Numbered from the stretch's first letter, positions 18,501-27,464 are shown. The stretch: 64,000 bases of DNA from Bifidobacterium polysaccharolyticum (GCF_016101585.1 NZ_JACFQG010000001.1:558001-622000); one strand, 5' to 3'. The notes: generated from the sequence alone by a model not told the origin. Translations and numbers: made by a program.

Positions 18501-18754
18501 GTCCTGTCCTTGAGCATGACTGTGGTCCCGCCAGGTCGAGCCGTCAATGCCGACAGGACGGGACCAAACTTATATCTACGGAATTGAGAATTTACCGGAT
18601 GCCGATGAGCTGCCACGCGTCGACAGGACTCTGCGGCTTGACTAGGATCCAAGACAATGCCCAGGGAGAAGCGGGAATATCCACAGCGTCCATCTGTTGT
18701 ATACTGACGAGGCTGGTCCGGAATGGCACCAGCGGAGCTTGATAATTCAAGATT

Positions 18755-19150
18755 GGGGCTGATCGGTTTCGACGGTGACCTGTTCGTCGCAGGGAAGCGT
18801 GCCGAGAACGCGGGGGTCCGCTCGTTAATGTCCTCCCGCAAACAACAAGTGCTAAATCTAACCGCACTGAGTTCGCTCTCGCTGCCTGAGCTTCGCGCCA
18901 GGATTAACCAGTGAGCAGCTGCTCCGTTCACTCCCCTTCGCCTTCGGGGGGATGCTGAGCGTCATTAAGAAGACTTGCCTGGACTGCCGCGCCACAGGGC
19001 GGTTCGGGGACTTTTTCTGCGGCTATGCCCGCCACCGGTTGTCTGCGACACAGGTGGGGGCAGACAGATAGCCACAAAGGCCAGCAGACTACGCACGTAG
19101 AAGACTGAGGGTGCGGTCACCGGACCGGGGTTCAATTCCCCGCAGCTCCA
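18755..19150 (+). ncRNA. ssrA: Transfer-messenger RNA (tmRNA)
   Basis: The 5' end GGGGCTGATCGG and the 3' end CAGCTCCA form the 7-bp acceptor stem of the tRNA-like domain; GGTTCAATTCC supplies the T-loop. The tag frame starts with GCT at 18851 and reads AKSNRTEFALAA before TGA at 18887-18889, the tag known for bifidobacteria. The RNA rescues stalled ribosomes with SmpB. CCA is not encoded. A TATACT at 18700-18705 is a plausible -10 for the precursor. The preceding 18501-18700 shows no gene. Confidence 0.96.
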
Positions 19151-19153
19151 CAA

Positions 19154-19200
19154 GACAAGGGCCAGCCGAGGCAACTTGGCTGGCCCTTGTCATACCGTTT
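19154..19200 (+). terminator. Intrinsic terminator of tmRNA
   Basis: GACAAGGGCCAGCC (19154-19167) and GGCTGGCCCTTGTC (19178-19191) form a perfect 14-bp stem with a 10-base loop four bases after the tmRNA end, followed by ATACCGTTTT. Confidence 0.9.
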
Positions 19201-19339
19201 TACAGTTCAAGGATCCATCTTTCCGGATTACTTTGTACATCACACTGTCAATAACCTTACTCATGAATCTCAGGCCATCCTCGTTTCTTTACTTGCAGTG
19301 TTTAAATGACTCCAAGGTAACTCCATCCGGAGCAATAAT

Positions 19340-19377
19340 GATATAATTTTGGAGCTAAGACAAATAATTGAGCAATT
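19340..19377 (+). promoter_or_regulatory. Promoter and operator of the toxin-antitoxin pair
   Basis: TGATATAAT provides an extended -10 with a consensus TATAAT (19342-19347). AATTG-AG-CAATT (19366-19377), a perfect palindrome, lies between it and the antitoxin start, where RelB-type antitoxins usually bind to repress their own operon. Confidence 0.55.
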
Positions 19378-19393
19378 GAAGCAGGCGAAAGCA

Positions 19394-19648
19394 ATGAAAG
19401 AGACAGCGAGAATTCAAATTCGCACCAGCGAGGATATGAAACGTCGGGCCTCACAGCTTTTCGAAGACCTAGGCCTTGATCTCGGCACGGCAATTAACAT
19501 GTTCCTCTCTCAGTCGTTGCGCGAGGGAGGGCTTCCATTCCGCTCCCAACTTTCCAAATTTGACAGGGAAATGGAGGAAGCCGAGGCTTCACCGGTCACT
19601 CACGTGGGTGATGCAGAGAATATGAAAGACATCATCCATCATGTATGA
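19394..19648 (+). CDS. RelB/DinJ-family antitoxin
   Basis: 84 residues. KETARIQIRTSEDMKRRAS is the ribbon-helix-helix DNA-binding N-terminus, and GLDLGTAINMFLSQSLREGG the second helix pair, both typical of DinJ. The acidic C-terminal tail would cover the toxin. ATG at 19394 gives the family N-terminus; an upstream TTG at 19349 would start within the promoter's initial transcribed bases and is unlikely. The frame overlaps the toxin gene by 8 bases, the usual coupled arrangement. Confidence 0.88.
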   Translation: MKETARIQIRTSEDMKRRASQLFEDLGLDLGTAINMFLSQSLREGGLPFRSQLSKFDREMEEAEASPVTHVGDAENMKDIIHHV

Positions 19649-19919
19649 GTTTGCATATACGCAAAAATTCCTGCGTGATGTCAAGAAAATCAAGAAGAAG
19701 CATTTCGACTTAAGCAGGCTCGATCAAGTGCTCGACGATTTGGCTAACTACAATTCAGCACTGCTTAAACGTAAATATCGAAAGCACCAGTTGAAAGGAC
19801 GCTGGTCCGAATACGAGGAACTACATGTCGACGCAGACTGGCTCCTAGTGTACAAGCGCGATAAGAATCGAATGGTTCTTACCTTGATGACCACCGGCAA
19901 CCACGACCAAACACTGTGA
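19641..19919 (+). CDS. YafQ/RelE-family mRNA interferase toxin
   Basis: 92 residues of the RelE superfamily. The stretch KHQLKGRWSEYEELHVDADW and LVYKRD, then TTGNHDQTL, matches YafQ, whose catalytic residues include the His of HQLKG, His and Asp of LHVDAD, and the His near the C-terminus; all four positions look intact. It should cut mRNA in translating ribosomes when free of the antitoxin encoded just upstream. No frameshift or truncation is seen, so the pair is probably functional. Confidence 0.88.
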   Translation: MYEFAYTQKFLRDVKKIKKKHFDLSRLDQVLDDLANYNSALLKRKYRKHQLKGRWSEYEELHVDADWLLVYKRDKNRMVLTLMTTGNHDQTL

Positions 19920-20242
19920 CATAAGTGAAAGTCTCGGCAATCAAGCCTTGTTCCGACCCACACGACTCACTGTACTCGATACACAAATTTGACCGCTAAT
20001 TGTTTATCTACTCCTATGTTAAAGGTTAACCGTCCACAGGATCTCCTAAAGAATAACTTGCCATAATGGCGATACTCATCTTCGAGCATCCAGCATGTAT
20101 TTATCGTATTGACCTGTGTTGGCCTATACGACAAGGAACTGCCCGTTGATGAATATGCCACACACAGCCATGGCCGAAATCAATGCTTGGCAAGACCGCT
20201 CAATTACACATCGCGGACCCAACAATTAAAGCTCACTGCCGA
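19920..20242. other. Intergenic gap with no recognised feature
   Basis: 323 bases between the convergent toxin and ABC permease genes. The AT content is higher than in the genes. I found no terminator hairpin, promoter or short gene that could be defended. Confidence 0.5.
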
Positions 20243-21682
20243 TCATTCGCCTATAGCGCCTTGCAAAATGGCCATGGGCGAGCGCTTCAAAGCAGGCCGC
20301 GCCGTCAGCATGGTCGCCAGTGACCCGACAATGATGATCGGCAACCCGCATATAAGGAAGAACTGCCAAGGAAAGACTATGGACAAAGTGTGGACAAGAG
20401 GCCAGTAGACCGTAGCTGTGCTTAGTCCGACCAGTCCGGTGCCGCCTGCTGCGATGATAATGCCTGTAGTCATCACGATGGTGCCGTCCAATGTGGATAT
20501 AGCAGTAAGCTGCTGCGGGTTTGCCCCAGCGATTGACAGGAGCGCCAGATCGAGGTCACGATCCCGAGCGGCGATGGCGAACCCCGCGATCACGCCGACC
20601 AGGGCGACCAGCAGCGCTGCCCAGAAACCATAGAGCAACTCCAAAGTCCCGCCCGCTGTGGCACTCGGTATTCCCGGCACCTTGTTCATAGCGACGGTAC
20701 TGGTGCCTCCGGCAGTCAGCAGACCGCCGACCAGAAACATGCAGGCGGTCAACGCTATGACCGTTGAACCGAATGTCGTGTCTTTGCTTCTGACCACAGC
20801 CTGTGAACGCGCTACCCGCCAGACGGCAGACGATGACGGCACCAGAGCAGTCCAGAGTTGAGTGACCCTGCCTATAACCGGCCCACCAGCGCGAGCCAAG
20901 GCTATCAGCAGCAAGAGAATGGCGAAAAGCGGTCCACTTCCAACGGCACTTATGACCGCCCGGACTTGCTTAGGATCCAAGGACCCAGAGTCGCTGTGCG
21001 AAAGATAGGCAAAGACAGGCAACGGCAATAGCAGCAAGGCCAGCCCAAGGAAAAGGGCCACAAGACCACGTCCATGTCTCGGCCGTTCAACCGATTCGCT
21101 CTCCTCAGCACGGTGCACCATCCGGACTGGTGTCATCTTCCTCAAATCCCGCAATGTCCGGCTGGTCGCCAAGACGGCCGTGGCCAATCCCACTGCAAGA
21201 CCAGTCAGGGCAGACCTAGGAAAACCGCGCCAGGTAAAAGCGAAATGTACCGGCATTCGCATCCCGGTGGAATACCAATCGAGGATCCTTACAGCCAGCG
21301 CAGGTGAAAGAGCCACGGCAACAAGGGAGGCCGGCAGAAGCAAAATCATCACCTGCAAAAGCGTAAGCACCAGGACCTGCTTAGGCGTAGCTCCCAGCAG
21401 CGAGAGAAGGGCCAGCCCCTGCCGACGTTGGCGAATTGATGCCTGCAGGGTCTGCTTGATCACCAGACAGCCGAGCACAATGACCGTGAGGAAGACCAGA
21501 CTCAGAGCCGAAGCCAAGCTCTTAGCAGGATCCCTGGTCTTGACCGACAGACCTTGGTAATAGCTGTTGATTCCCATGCTCACACTCATGGCACAGAGCA
21601 AGGTTTGTGTGACCACAAGAACGATAAAGACGCCAGCCCAAATGCCGCTATTGGCTTTCAGATCACGTAAGGCCCAAGTCAT
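20243..21682 (-). CDS. FtsX-like ABC transporter permease without adjacent ATPase
   Basis: 479 residues with about eight membrane segments. Residues 55-130 hold an FtsX-type core (TLQASIRQRRQGLALLSLLG then ATPKQVLVL), repeated in weaker form near 370-420. Such permeases work with a LolD/MacB-type ATPase in peptide-antibiotic efflux, sensing or lipoprotein handling. No ATPase gene lies on either side, so its partner must be encoded elsewhere or has been lost. ATG follows AGGTG by 8 bases. Three 11-bp-spaced direct repeats about 100 bases upstream suggest control by a two-component response regulator. Confidence 0.75.
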   Translation of the reverse strand: MTWALRDLKANSGIWAGVFIVLVVTQTLLCAMSVSMGINSYYQGLSVKTRDPAKSLASALSLVFLTVIVLGCLVIKQTLQASIRQRRQGLALLSLLGATPKQVLVLTLLQVMILLLPASLVAVALSPALAVRILDWYSTGMRMPVHFAFTWRGFPRSALTGLAVGLATAVLATSRTLRDLRKMTPVRMVHRAEESESVERPRHGRGLVALFLGLALLLLPLPVFAYLSHSDSGSLDPKQVRAVISAVGSGPLFAILLLLIALARAGGPVIGRVTQLWTALVPSSSAVWRVARSQAVVRSKDTTFGSTVIALTACMFLVGGLLTAGGTSTVAMNKVPGIPSATAGGTLELLYGFWAALLVALVGVIAGFAIAARDRDLDLALLSIAGANPQQLTAISTLDGTIVMTTGIIIAAGGTGLVGLSTATVYWPLVHTLSIVFPWQFFLICGLPIIIVGSLATMLTARPALKRSPMAILQGAIGE

Positions 21683-21778
21683 GATTCATTCACCTGCCAC
21701 ATCCTCGTGCGTACACTCTGCCAGTTCCTTATATGTATATGAATAGCCGATCGACACAGAAGACAACATCCGGCAAAC

Positions 21779-21806
21779 CCCTGAAACGACCCTGAACTAA
21801 CCCTGA
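21779..21806 (-). promoter_or_regulatory. Three direct repeats with 11-bp period upstream of the permease
   Basis: On the minus strand TCAGGG occurs three times, at 21801-21806, 21790-21795 and 21779-21784, exactly 11 bases apart (TTAGT, TCGTT between). Head-to-tail hexamers at one helical turn are the usual site shape of OmpR/PhoB-family response regulators. They lie 97 bases upstream of the permease ATG and 152 bases before the SMR pseudogene. Confidence 0.55.
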
Positions 21807-21957
21807 TTCCTTCTTACAATGGACCGTTGGCCACTCCACCTGCTTATTCATGTATCAGAGTGTTACCCTCGTGCTATTTTGATGCTCAGAATCTGATTCA
21901 GGTTCCCGGACGATGGTCAGGTACCCGGACAGCGACAAGACTTGCCGAAAGGGAACC

Positions 21958-22273
21958 ATGTCCTCGTGGATCGTACTCATACTCGCCGGCATCTGTGAAT
22001 CGGCCTGAGCAACCGCCTTAGGCAAGTCTCAAGGCTTTACCAAAGTCGTCCCCGACATCTTTTTTATCGTGGGATTGATCTCAGATGGTTGGTCTGGCCT
22101 TTGCCATGCACAGCATCCCTACCAGTACAGCCTACGCGGTCTGGGTCGGCATCGGAGCTGCCTTGACTGTCCTCTACGCCATGGCTACAGGATCGGAGCC
22201 AATTTCGCTTGCCCGAATTCTGCTCATCATCGGCTTGGTCGCCTGCGTGTTCGGGCTCAAGATCGTCAATTGA
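21958..22273 (+). pseudogene. SMR-family (SugE-like) multidrug/guanidinium exporter, disrupted
   Basis: ATG at 21958 (GAAAGG 5 bases before) starts MSSWIVLILAGICESA with the essential membrane Glu at residue 14, then TGA at 22006 replaces the conserved Trp of the family. The frame resumes with ATALGKSQGFTKVVPDIF and reaches LIS, where one extra base near 22084 shifts to the frame of MVGLAFAMHSIPTSTAYAVW and a C-terminus ending GLKIVN. Repaired, it would be about 105 residues with four membrane helices, the standard SMR size. Two independent lesions make a sequencing artefact less likely. The last 62 codons alone are not a functional gene. Confidence 0.85.
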
Positions 22274-22341
22274 GAATAATGCCCCATCAGCACAGATATA
22301 TCCCAACAACAAACAAACTCAAGAGGAAAGGAGTCGCCATC

Positions 22342-22860
22342 ATGACCGCAGTAATACGGCAATGCACCTCGGATGATGCCGGGCTGATACGTTCCATGGG
22401 CATGATCACCTTCCGTGACACCTTCGCCGCCGACAACAGCCGGGAGAACATGGACGATTACCTCCGGCACTCCTTCTCCCCCGAACTGGTCAAGTCGCAA
22501 CTGTCTGAACCCGAATCCGTTTTTATGCTGGCCAGCGTGGGCGGCACTCCCGCAGCCTACATGCAGCTCAACATTGGGAAGGCCCAGACGGAGCAGTTCG
22601 GTGATACTTCCATGGAGATCGAGCGGCTATACGTTCTATCAGACTTCAAACGCCAGGGACTGGGCACCATGCTGGTCAATCAGGCCTTCGAACGAGTCAG
22701 GAACCGGGATCTGAGCACAATCTGGTTGGGCATATGGGAGCGCAATGAACCCGCTCAACGTTTCTACCAAGCCATGGGCTTCAAACGGACCGGCGAGCAC
22801 ACATTCACCTTGGGCACAGACATTCAGACCGACTGGATTATGACCGCAGCGGTCAATTGA
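22342..22860 (+). CDS. GNAT-family N-acetyltransferase
   Basis: 172 residues. The acetyl-CoA-binding motif lies at YVLSDFKRQGLGTMLVNQAF (Q/RxxGxG/A pattern RQGLGT), and WERNEPAQRFYQAMGFKRTG is the conserved C-terminal beta-alpha unit. ATG at 22342 follows AAAGGAG at 9 bases; longer upstream frames run through the SMR pseudogene and are not used. The acceptor is unknown; similar short proteins acetylate small amines or ribosomal N-termini. Transcribed just after the pseudogene, perhaps once in one unit. Confidence 0.85.
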   Translation: MTAVIRQCTSDDAGLIRSMGMITFRDTFAADNSRENMDDYLRHSFSPELVKSQLSEPESVFMLASVGGTPAAYMQLNIGKAQTEQFGDTSMEIERLYVLSDFKRQGLGTMLVNQAFERVRNRDLSTIWLGIWERNEPAQRFYQAMGFKRTGEHTFTLGTDIQTDWIMTAAVN

Positions 22861-22944
22861 TGGCTACCTCTGTGCAAACACGAGGCACCGGGTGCCGCTT
22901 TAGAAATCGGCGATACCCGGCATCACCAACCCCAAGCACAAACT

Positions 22945-23001
22945 TGCGCGTCTGACGCCCGAATCAGGGCAATCGGCCCTGACCCGAGCACCAGACGCGC
23001 A
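22945..23001. terminator. Nested hairpin between convergent genes
   Basis: Outer arms TGCGCGTCTG (22945-22954) and CAGACGCGCA (22992-23001) enclose inner arms TCAGGGC (22964-22970) and GCCCTGA (22976-22982). The structure sits between the convergent acetyltransferase and POT-like genes and could end transcription from both sides, although T-runs are weak. Confidence 0.6.
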
Positions 23002-23076
23002 GGTCATTCATACACACAACTGTCATGTATCACGGTTCCCTGCAGAAGACCGATCCTCCGGCAGGGAACCAGTTGC

Positions 23077-24642
23077 TCAATCCGACATGACCGTCGCGTC
23101 GATCTTGCCTCGGAAGAGCATGACCGCCACAGCCACGACAATTTCAATGATGCCGATGATCAGCATCAACGGCAGCTGCTGGTCCAGGGTGGTCAGTTTG
23201 CCATAAACCAGCAGCATGATAGCCGTGCCGATGGCAGCTGACAGAGTGAAAGCGGTCTGCATCTGTGTCTCATAGGACTTGGGGGCTATGGCCGCTACAG
23301 TCGAGTTGGCTGCAACGCCGTAGGGGAAGCCGCCGAAGTTGGAGACCACATAGTAGAGCAGCAGCCAGAGCACGGAATATCTAGCCGTATGAGGATTGAG
23401 CACCACAGTGGGAACGATCAGCAGCAAATTAGAGATGCCGAAGAAAGCGAATCCGAACCAGAGACGGTTGGTGGACTTCCAACGCTTGCCCGTGTCGGTC
23501 AGCCAGAACCAGCTGAAGAAGATGCCGGCCAGCATGGCGATGATGCCCACGAGAGTGTTGAAGGAGCCCGGCGCGATTTCAATACTGCCGAACTTTCTGT
23601 TGATCCGCTGGTCCAGGAACATGAGCAGGGTGGTGCCCTGAATGGCGTAATCCACCCCTGCAACAATCTGCATGATCACGATGGGTACGAAGGCCTTGAG
23701 CCGACGACGCTCCACACCGACGATTCTCTTGGAACGCCAGATGACCAAGAAGAAGGCGATGGCCACCACGAAGGTGCAGGAGCTGACCGTATTGGCCAGC
23801 GCATTGACGCTGATCTTGTGGGTGACAAGAAGGACGGCGATGAACAGGCCGATTACCACCAGCACACCCAGGGCACCCCATCCGTAGCGTTTACGCTCCT
23901 GGCTGTTGAGCGGGCGTGAGGGCTTGGAGCCCAGCGAACCGAAGAAACGATTGCCCGGCACGCCGATGATGGCGGCGTAAATCAGCGCGGCTACTGCTCC
24001 GATGGCGAATCCGTAATGATAGTTGAGCAGACCGAGCTGAGCAGAGATGATTGGGGTGATGAACCCGGCGATGTTGTTGGCAATGGCGTGAATGGCGAAA
24101 GCGCCGTCACGACGGTTGTCCTTGCGGTGGAAGAGCATGCCGGTCAGCGAGGCGTTCGAAGCCCCCATGATGGGTAGGTTCATGAGGATCATGCCCACGA
24201 TGGCCATGGCTCGGCCCTGACCGATCGAGAATGCCGGAATGGCCAACAGCCCGCAGGACAGTCCCTTGACGATGTTGCCGATGACCAGGGCCTTGCGCGC
24301 ACCGAACACCCTATCCGCCAGCCAGCTGCCCACGATGCCGAACATGGAATTGATGGCCGCAACGATGGCTATAAGCTGTGCTGCCTCCCCCTGGCTGAAT
24401 CCCAGACCCTGGGTCCAAGGCTTATAAAGGTAGTAGATCGTCACGGCCCCATAAGAGGCCCAACAGATCGAATTGAAGAAATTGCCGGCTGCCAGGGCAC
24501 CGATGCCCTTGGGGTAGCCGAAGAAGGAGCGGTCCGCTCTCAGCTGGTTCAGCTCCTCCTCCTGTCGTCGGTCAACCTTGAGGCCGGATTCATCGACCAC
24601 AATGTCCGGTTGTTCGCCGCCGTTTTCCGTTGGTGTTGCCAT
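23077..24642 (-). CDS. POT/PTR2-like major-facilitator transporter
   Basis: 521 residues, about 12-14 membrane segments. GIVGSWLADRVFGARKALVI matches the POT-family loop 'GGwlADr.lGar.tvl.G', and NNIAGFITPIISAQLG followed by YHYGF matches the 'NlGafisPli...gfh.gF' block. The ExxER proton-coupling motif of helix 1 is not present; the equivalent segment reads FFNSICWASYG. So it is probably a diverged peptide-type transporter with other coupling or substrate. ATG at 24642 follows AGGAG by 7 bases. It is divergent from the GH127 gene, which suggests a joint function. Confidence 0.7.
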   Translation of the reverse strand: MATPTENGGEQPDIVVDESGLKVDRRQEEELNQLRADRSFFGYPKGIGALAAGNFFNSICWASYGAVTIYYLYKPWTQGLGFSQGEAAQLIAIVAAINSMFGIVGSWLADRVFGARKALVIGNIVKGLSCGLLAIPAFSIGQGRAMAIVGMILMNLPIMGASNASLTGMLFHRKDNRRDGAFAIHAIANNIAGFITPIISAQLGLLNYHYGFAIGAVAALIYAAIIGVPGNRFFGSLGSKPSRPLNSQERKRYGWGALGVLVVIGLFIAVLLVTHKISVNALANTVSSCTFVVAIAFFLVIWRSKRIVGVERRRLKAFVPIVIMQIVAGVDYAIQGTTLLMFLDQRINRKFGSIEIAPGSFNTLVGIIAMLAGIFFSWFWLTDTGKRWKSTNRLWFGFAFFGISNLLLIVPTVVLNPHTARYSVLWLLLYYVVSNFGGFPYGVAANSTVAAIAPKSYETQMQTAFTLSAAIGTAIMLLVYGKLTTLDQQLPLMLIIGIIEIVVAVAVMLFRGKIDATVMSD

Positions 24643-25100
24643 ACGTTTCTCCTCGCTTCTCACTGGTGCCTACCCTCGTTGTGCGGGCACCCCTTTGCTC
24701 TGCGTGGAACCACAGGCTGTTCCACTCTGAACCGTAAATCCTCATCCCGTCGGGCGTAGGTGCAAAGAGAATGCGAAAAGGTGGATATTTCTCGGTAATG
24801 CCACCTGGCCGCTACCGGACAAGGCTTCCCGGGCAGGTCGTTCCTTGCTCAGAAAGCCCGCCATTGCAAGGATTGGGAAGAAATAGAAGCTAACCAGAAC
24901 AACTCCAAGCCAAAGGCACAAGATTGTCCACCCATTCGACGATTTCCCCCACCTTCCTGACCGGGCTTCCGTCCATAGACTGATGAGGTAAGGCGCACGA
25001 AGGCGTCGGGGCAGAGCGGCGCCGACGGATCGGAGACGACCCGACGGAAACCATGACCGGCCAGAATCCGCCTGTCAGCGGAGGAAGTAGGTAATTCATC
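24643..25100. promoter_or_regulatory. Divergent region between POT-like and GH127 genes
   Basis: 458 bases without a gene. Toward the GH127 gene, TTCCTG-16-TAGACT around 24953-24980 is a weak promoter candidate, and GCGGAGGAAGTAGG precedes the start. No clear operator palindrome was found. An AraC activator encoded after the GH127 gene is the natural candidate to bind here. Confidence 0.3.
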
Positions 25101-27419
25101 ATGACATCATCCATGCACACTGATCAGGACTGCGTCGACGAGGCGGCCCGTCAGATCTACATCGGCAACACAGGCACCGTGGACTTCGACCTGAAACTAC
25201 CGACCGAGGGGGTGGAGGGAACCACCATCGAATGGGCCAGCAGCGACGATCGATGGGTGAACCCTCAAGGCAAGGTCAATCAACCCGAATATGGTCGAGG
25301 CGACCGGAATGTAACCCTGACCGCGACCGTCACCAAGGGCGGCGCCAAGGCGCAGCGCAACTTCGATGTGACCGTGCTGCAGATGCCCAACAAGATCGAA
25401 GTGCGCAAGGTCTACCCCATCGAGATCAAGGCGCGCAAGGGCGCCACCTACTATCTGCCCATGTTCACGGCCGTGCTGACCAAAGACGGGCAGAAGGTCT
25501 CCCAGCGGGTCAACTGGGACGAAGGCGTTGAGCAGCGGGACGAGCAGACCGGCGAGCACGACTTCCAGGGTTCCATAGACGGCAGCGACATCCGTGTGCA
25601 ATGCAATGTTCAGGTGATCGATGAAGACCCCGAACAGCCCGTAGATTCGAGCCCTAAGGTCCGCCGCGTGCCCATCTCCCGGGTGCGGCTGACCGGTGAT
25701 GGCATGCTGGCAGGCAACCAGCGCCGACGGATAGCTTTCCTGAAGACCCTGGACGACGATCAGCTCCTGGTGGAATTCCGCCGGGCCGCCCACCTGGACA
25801 CCAAGGGAGCCAAGCCCATGATCGGCTGGGACGCTCCGGACTCCAACCTGCGCGGCCACACCACCGGGCATGTTCTGTCCGCATATGCTCTGGGGTATGC
25901 CGCCACCGGCGACGAGGACATTCGGACCAAACTGACCTATCTGGTCGACGGGCTGGCCGAGGTCCAGGCCGCCTTCGCAAAGAGCGGGACCACCAAGCCG
26001 GGCTTCCTGTCCGCCTACGACGAGAGTCAGTTCGACAAGTTGGAGCAGTATGCGCCCTACCCCACCATCTGGGCGCCCTACTACACCCTGCACAAGATCC
26101 TGGCGGGGCTGATCGACGCCTACCATTTCGCAGGCAATGAAACGGCTCTGCGCGTGGCCTCGGACCTGGGTGACTGGGTCTATGACCGCGTCCACCGGCT
26201 CCCCCACGAGCAGCTTCAGAACATGTGGAGCATGTACATCGCCGGCGAGTTTGGCGGCATGAACGAGTCCCTGGCCCATCTGTACGCCATCACCGGCCGC
26301 AAGGAGCACCTGGATGCCGCCCGGCTCTTCGACAACGACCGCCTCATGGTTCCCATGCGTCAGAAGGTGGATGCCTTGGGCGGACTGCATGGCAACCAGC
26401 ACATCCCCCAGGTCATCGGCTCGGTGGAGCTCTTCCGCCAGACCGGTCTGCCCTACTACCTGCAGCAGGCGGAATTCTTCCTCAAGTCGGTCATGGGTCA
26501 TCACATCTACGCCATGGGCGGCACCGGGCAGGGCGAGATGTTCCAGCAGCCCGACGTGATTGGCGCCCTGCTCAAGGACAACACCGCCGAGTCCTGCGCC
26601 TCCTACAACCTGCTCAAGCTGTCGGCACTCCTGTTCTCCTTCGACCCGGATCAGGAGTATGCAGACTACACCGAGCTGACCACACTCAACCACGTCGCCG
26701 CCAGCACCGACCATGTGCCTCAGGGCGGCAGTCTCTACTTCTTCCCCACTCAGCCGGGTGGCCGCAAGGAGTTCGATGAGGAGAACAGCTGCTGCCACGG
26801 CACCGGCCTGGAATCGCACTTCTACTACGCCGACGGAGCCTTCTACACAGATGAGAAGACCCTGTGGATCGAGCAGTATCTGCCCTGCAGCCTGAACGAC
26901 ATCGACCAGAAGATGGCGCTGAGCGTGGACGTGGACGACCGCCACCCCGAGAAGGTAACCATCACCATAGAAGCCCTGGACAGACCGCGCCTGGCCCTTC
27001 GCATTCCCGCCTGGACCCGCGGCAGGGTCCACATAGACATCGACGGAACCCCGGTTTCCCAGGCTCTCATGGGCACCGACCCGGCTGTGGCGGTCCTTGA
27101 TGCGAGCGCCTGCGGTCTGAATTCCTGGTCAGGAACCACCATTACACTGACATTCGACCCGACCATCCGGCTGATCGGCACCCCGGACAGACCTTCCCTG
27201 GCTGCCGTGGCCTGGGGACCCTACGTGCTTGCCGCCTTGAGCCCCAGCACCGATATGCAGAGCCTTAACATCGACCGGAAGGATCCCGGGTCCGCCTTCG
27301 AGCGCCAGGGCGAGAAGCTGGTCTTCCGTCACCGGGACAGCGGCCTGGAATTCGTCCCCCTCTGGACCATTGACCATGACCAGCCCTATCATGCCTACGT
27401 CGAAGTGGCCAGCCACTGA
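25101..27419 (+). CDS. Beta-L-arabinofuranosidase, GH127
   Basis: 772 residues, no signal peptide. Residues about 10-190 are beta-rich, resembling bacterial Ig-like modules (VDFDLKLPTEGVEGTTIEWA). The GH127 barrel begins near 210. The zinc-thiolate catalytic site is visible: Glu and Cys in TAESCASYNLL near residue 497 and the Cys-Cys pair of NSCCHGTGLESH near 563, one Cys being the nucleophile. Known bifidobacterial relatives release L-arabinose from beta-arabinofuranosides attached to hydroxyproline-rich plant glycoproteins. The gene is followed at once by an in-frame AraC regulator and is divergent from a transporter. Confidence 0.88.
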   Translation: MTSSMHTDQDCVDEAARQIYIGNTGTVDFDLKLPTEGVEGTTIEWASSDDRWVNPQGKVNQPEYGRGDRNVTLTATVTKGGAKAQRNFDVTVLQMPNKIEVRKVYPIEIKARKGATYYLPMFTAVLTKDGQKVSQRVNWDEGVEQRDEQTGEHDFQGSIDGSDIRVQCNVQVIDEDPEQPVDSSPKVRRVPISRVRLTGDGMLAGNQRRRIAFLKTLDDDQLLVEFRRAAHLDTKGAKPMIGWDAPDSNLRGHTTGHVLSAYALGYAATGDEDIRTKLTYLVDGLAEVQAAFAKSGTTKPGFLSAYDESQFDKLEQYAPYPTIWAPYYTLHKILAGLIDAYHFAGNETALRVASDLGDWVYDRVHRLPHEQLQNMWSMYIAGEFGGMNESLAHLYAITGRKEHLDAARLFDNDRLMVPMRQKVDALGGLHGNQHIPQVIGSVELFRQTGLPYYLQQAEFFLKSVMGHHIYAMGGTGQGEMFQQPDVIGALLKDNTAESCASYNLLKLSALLFSFDPDQEYADYTELTTLNHVAASTDHVPQGGSLYFFPTQPGGRKEFDEENSCCHGTGLESHFYYADGAFYTDEKTLWIEQYLPCSLNDIDQKMALSVDVDDRHPEKVTITIEALDRPRLALRIPAWTRGRVHIDIDGTPVSQALMGTDPAVAVLDASACGLNSWSGTTITLTFDPTIRLIGTPDRPSLAAVAWGPYVLAALSPSTDMQSLNIDRKDPGSAFERQGEKLVFRHRDSGLEFVPLWTIDHDQPYHAYVEVASH

Positions 27420-27464
27420 CCGCGTCCCAAGGCCAAGGTTTCAGCTACAGGGAGGACGGTCAGC

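Noticed and set aside
22085-22273. 62-codon membrane protein as a separate gene
   Set aside because: It is only the last two-thirds of an SMR exporter; the N-terminal half with start and ribosome-binding site lies upstream in another frame, so a pseudogene is the better reading.
25197-27032. 611-codon minus-strand frame
   Set aside because: Antisense to the GH127 gene; composition reflects the high-GC third positions of the real gene.
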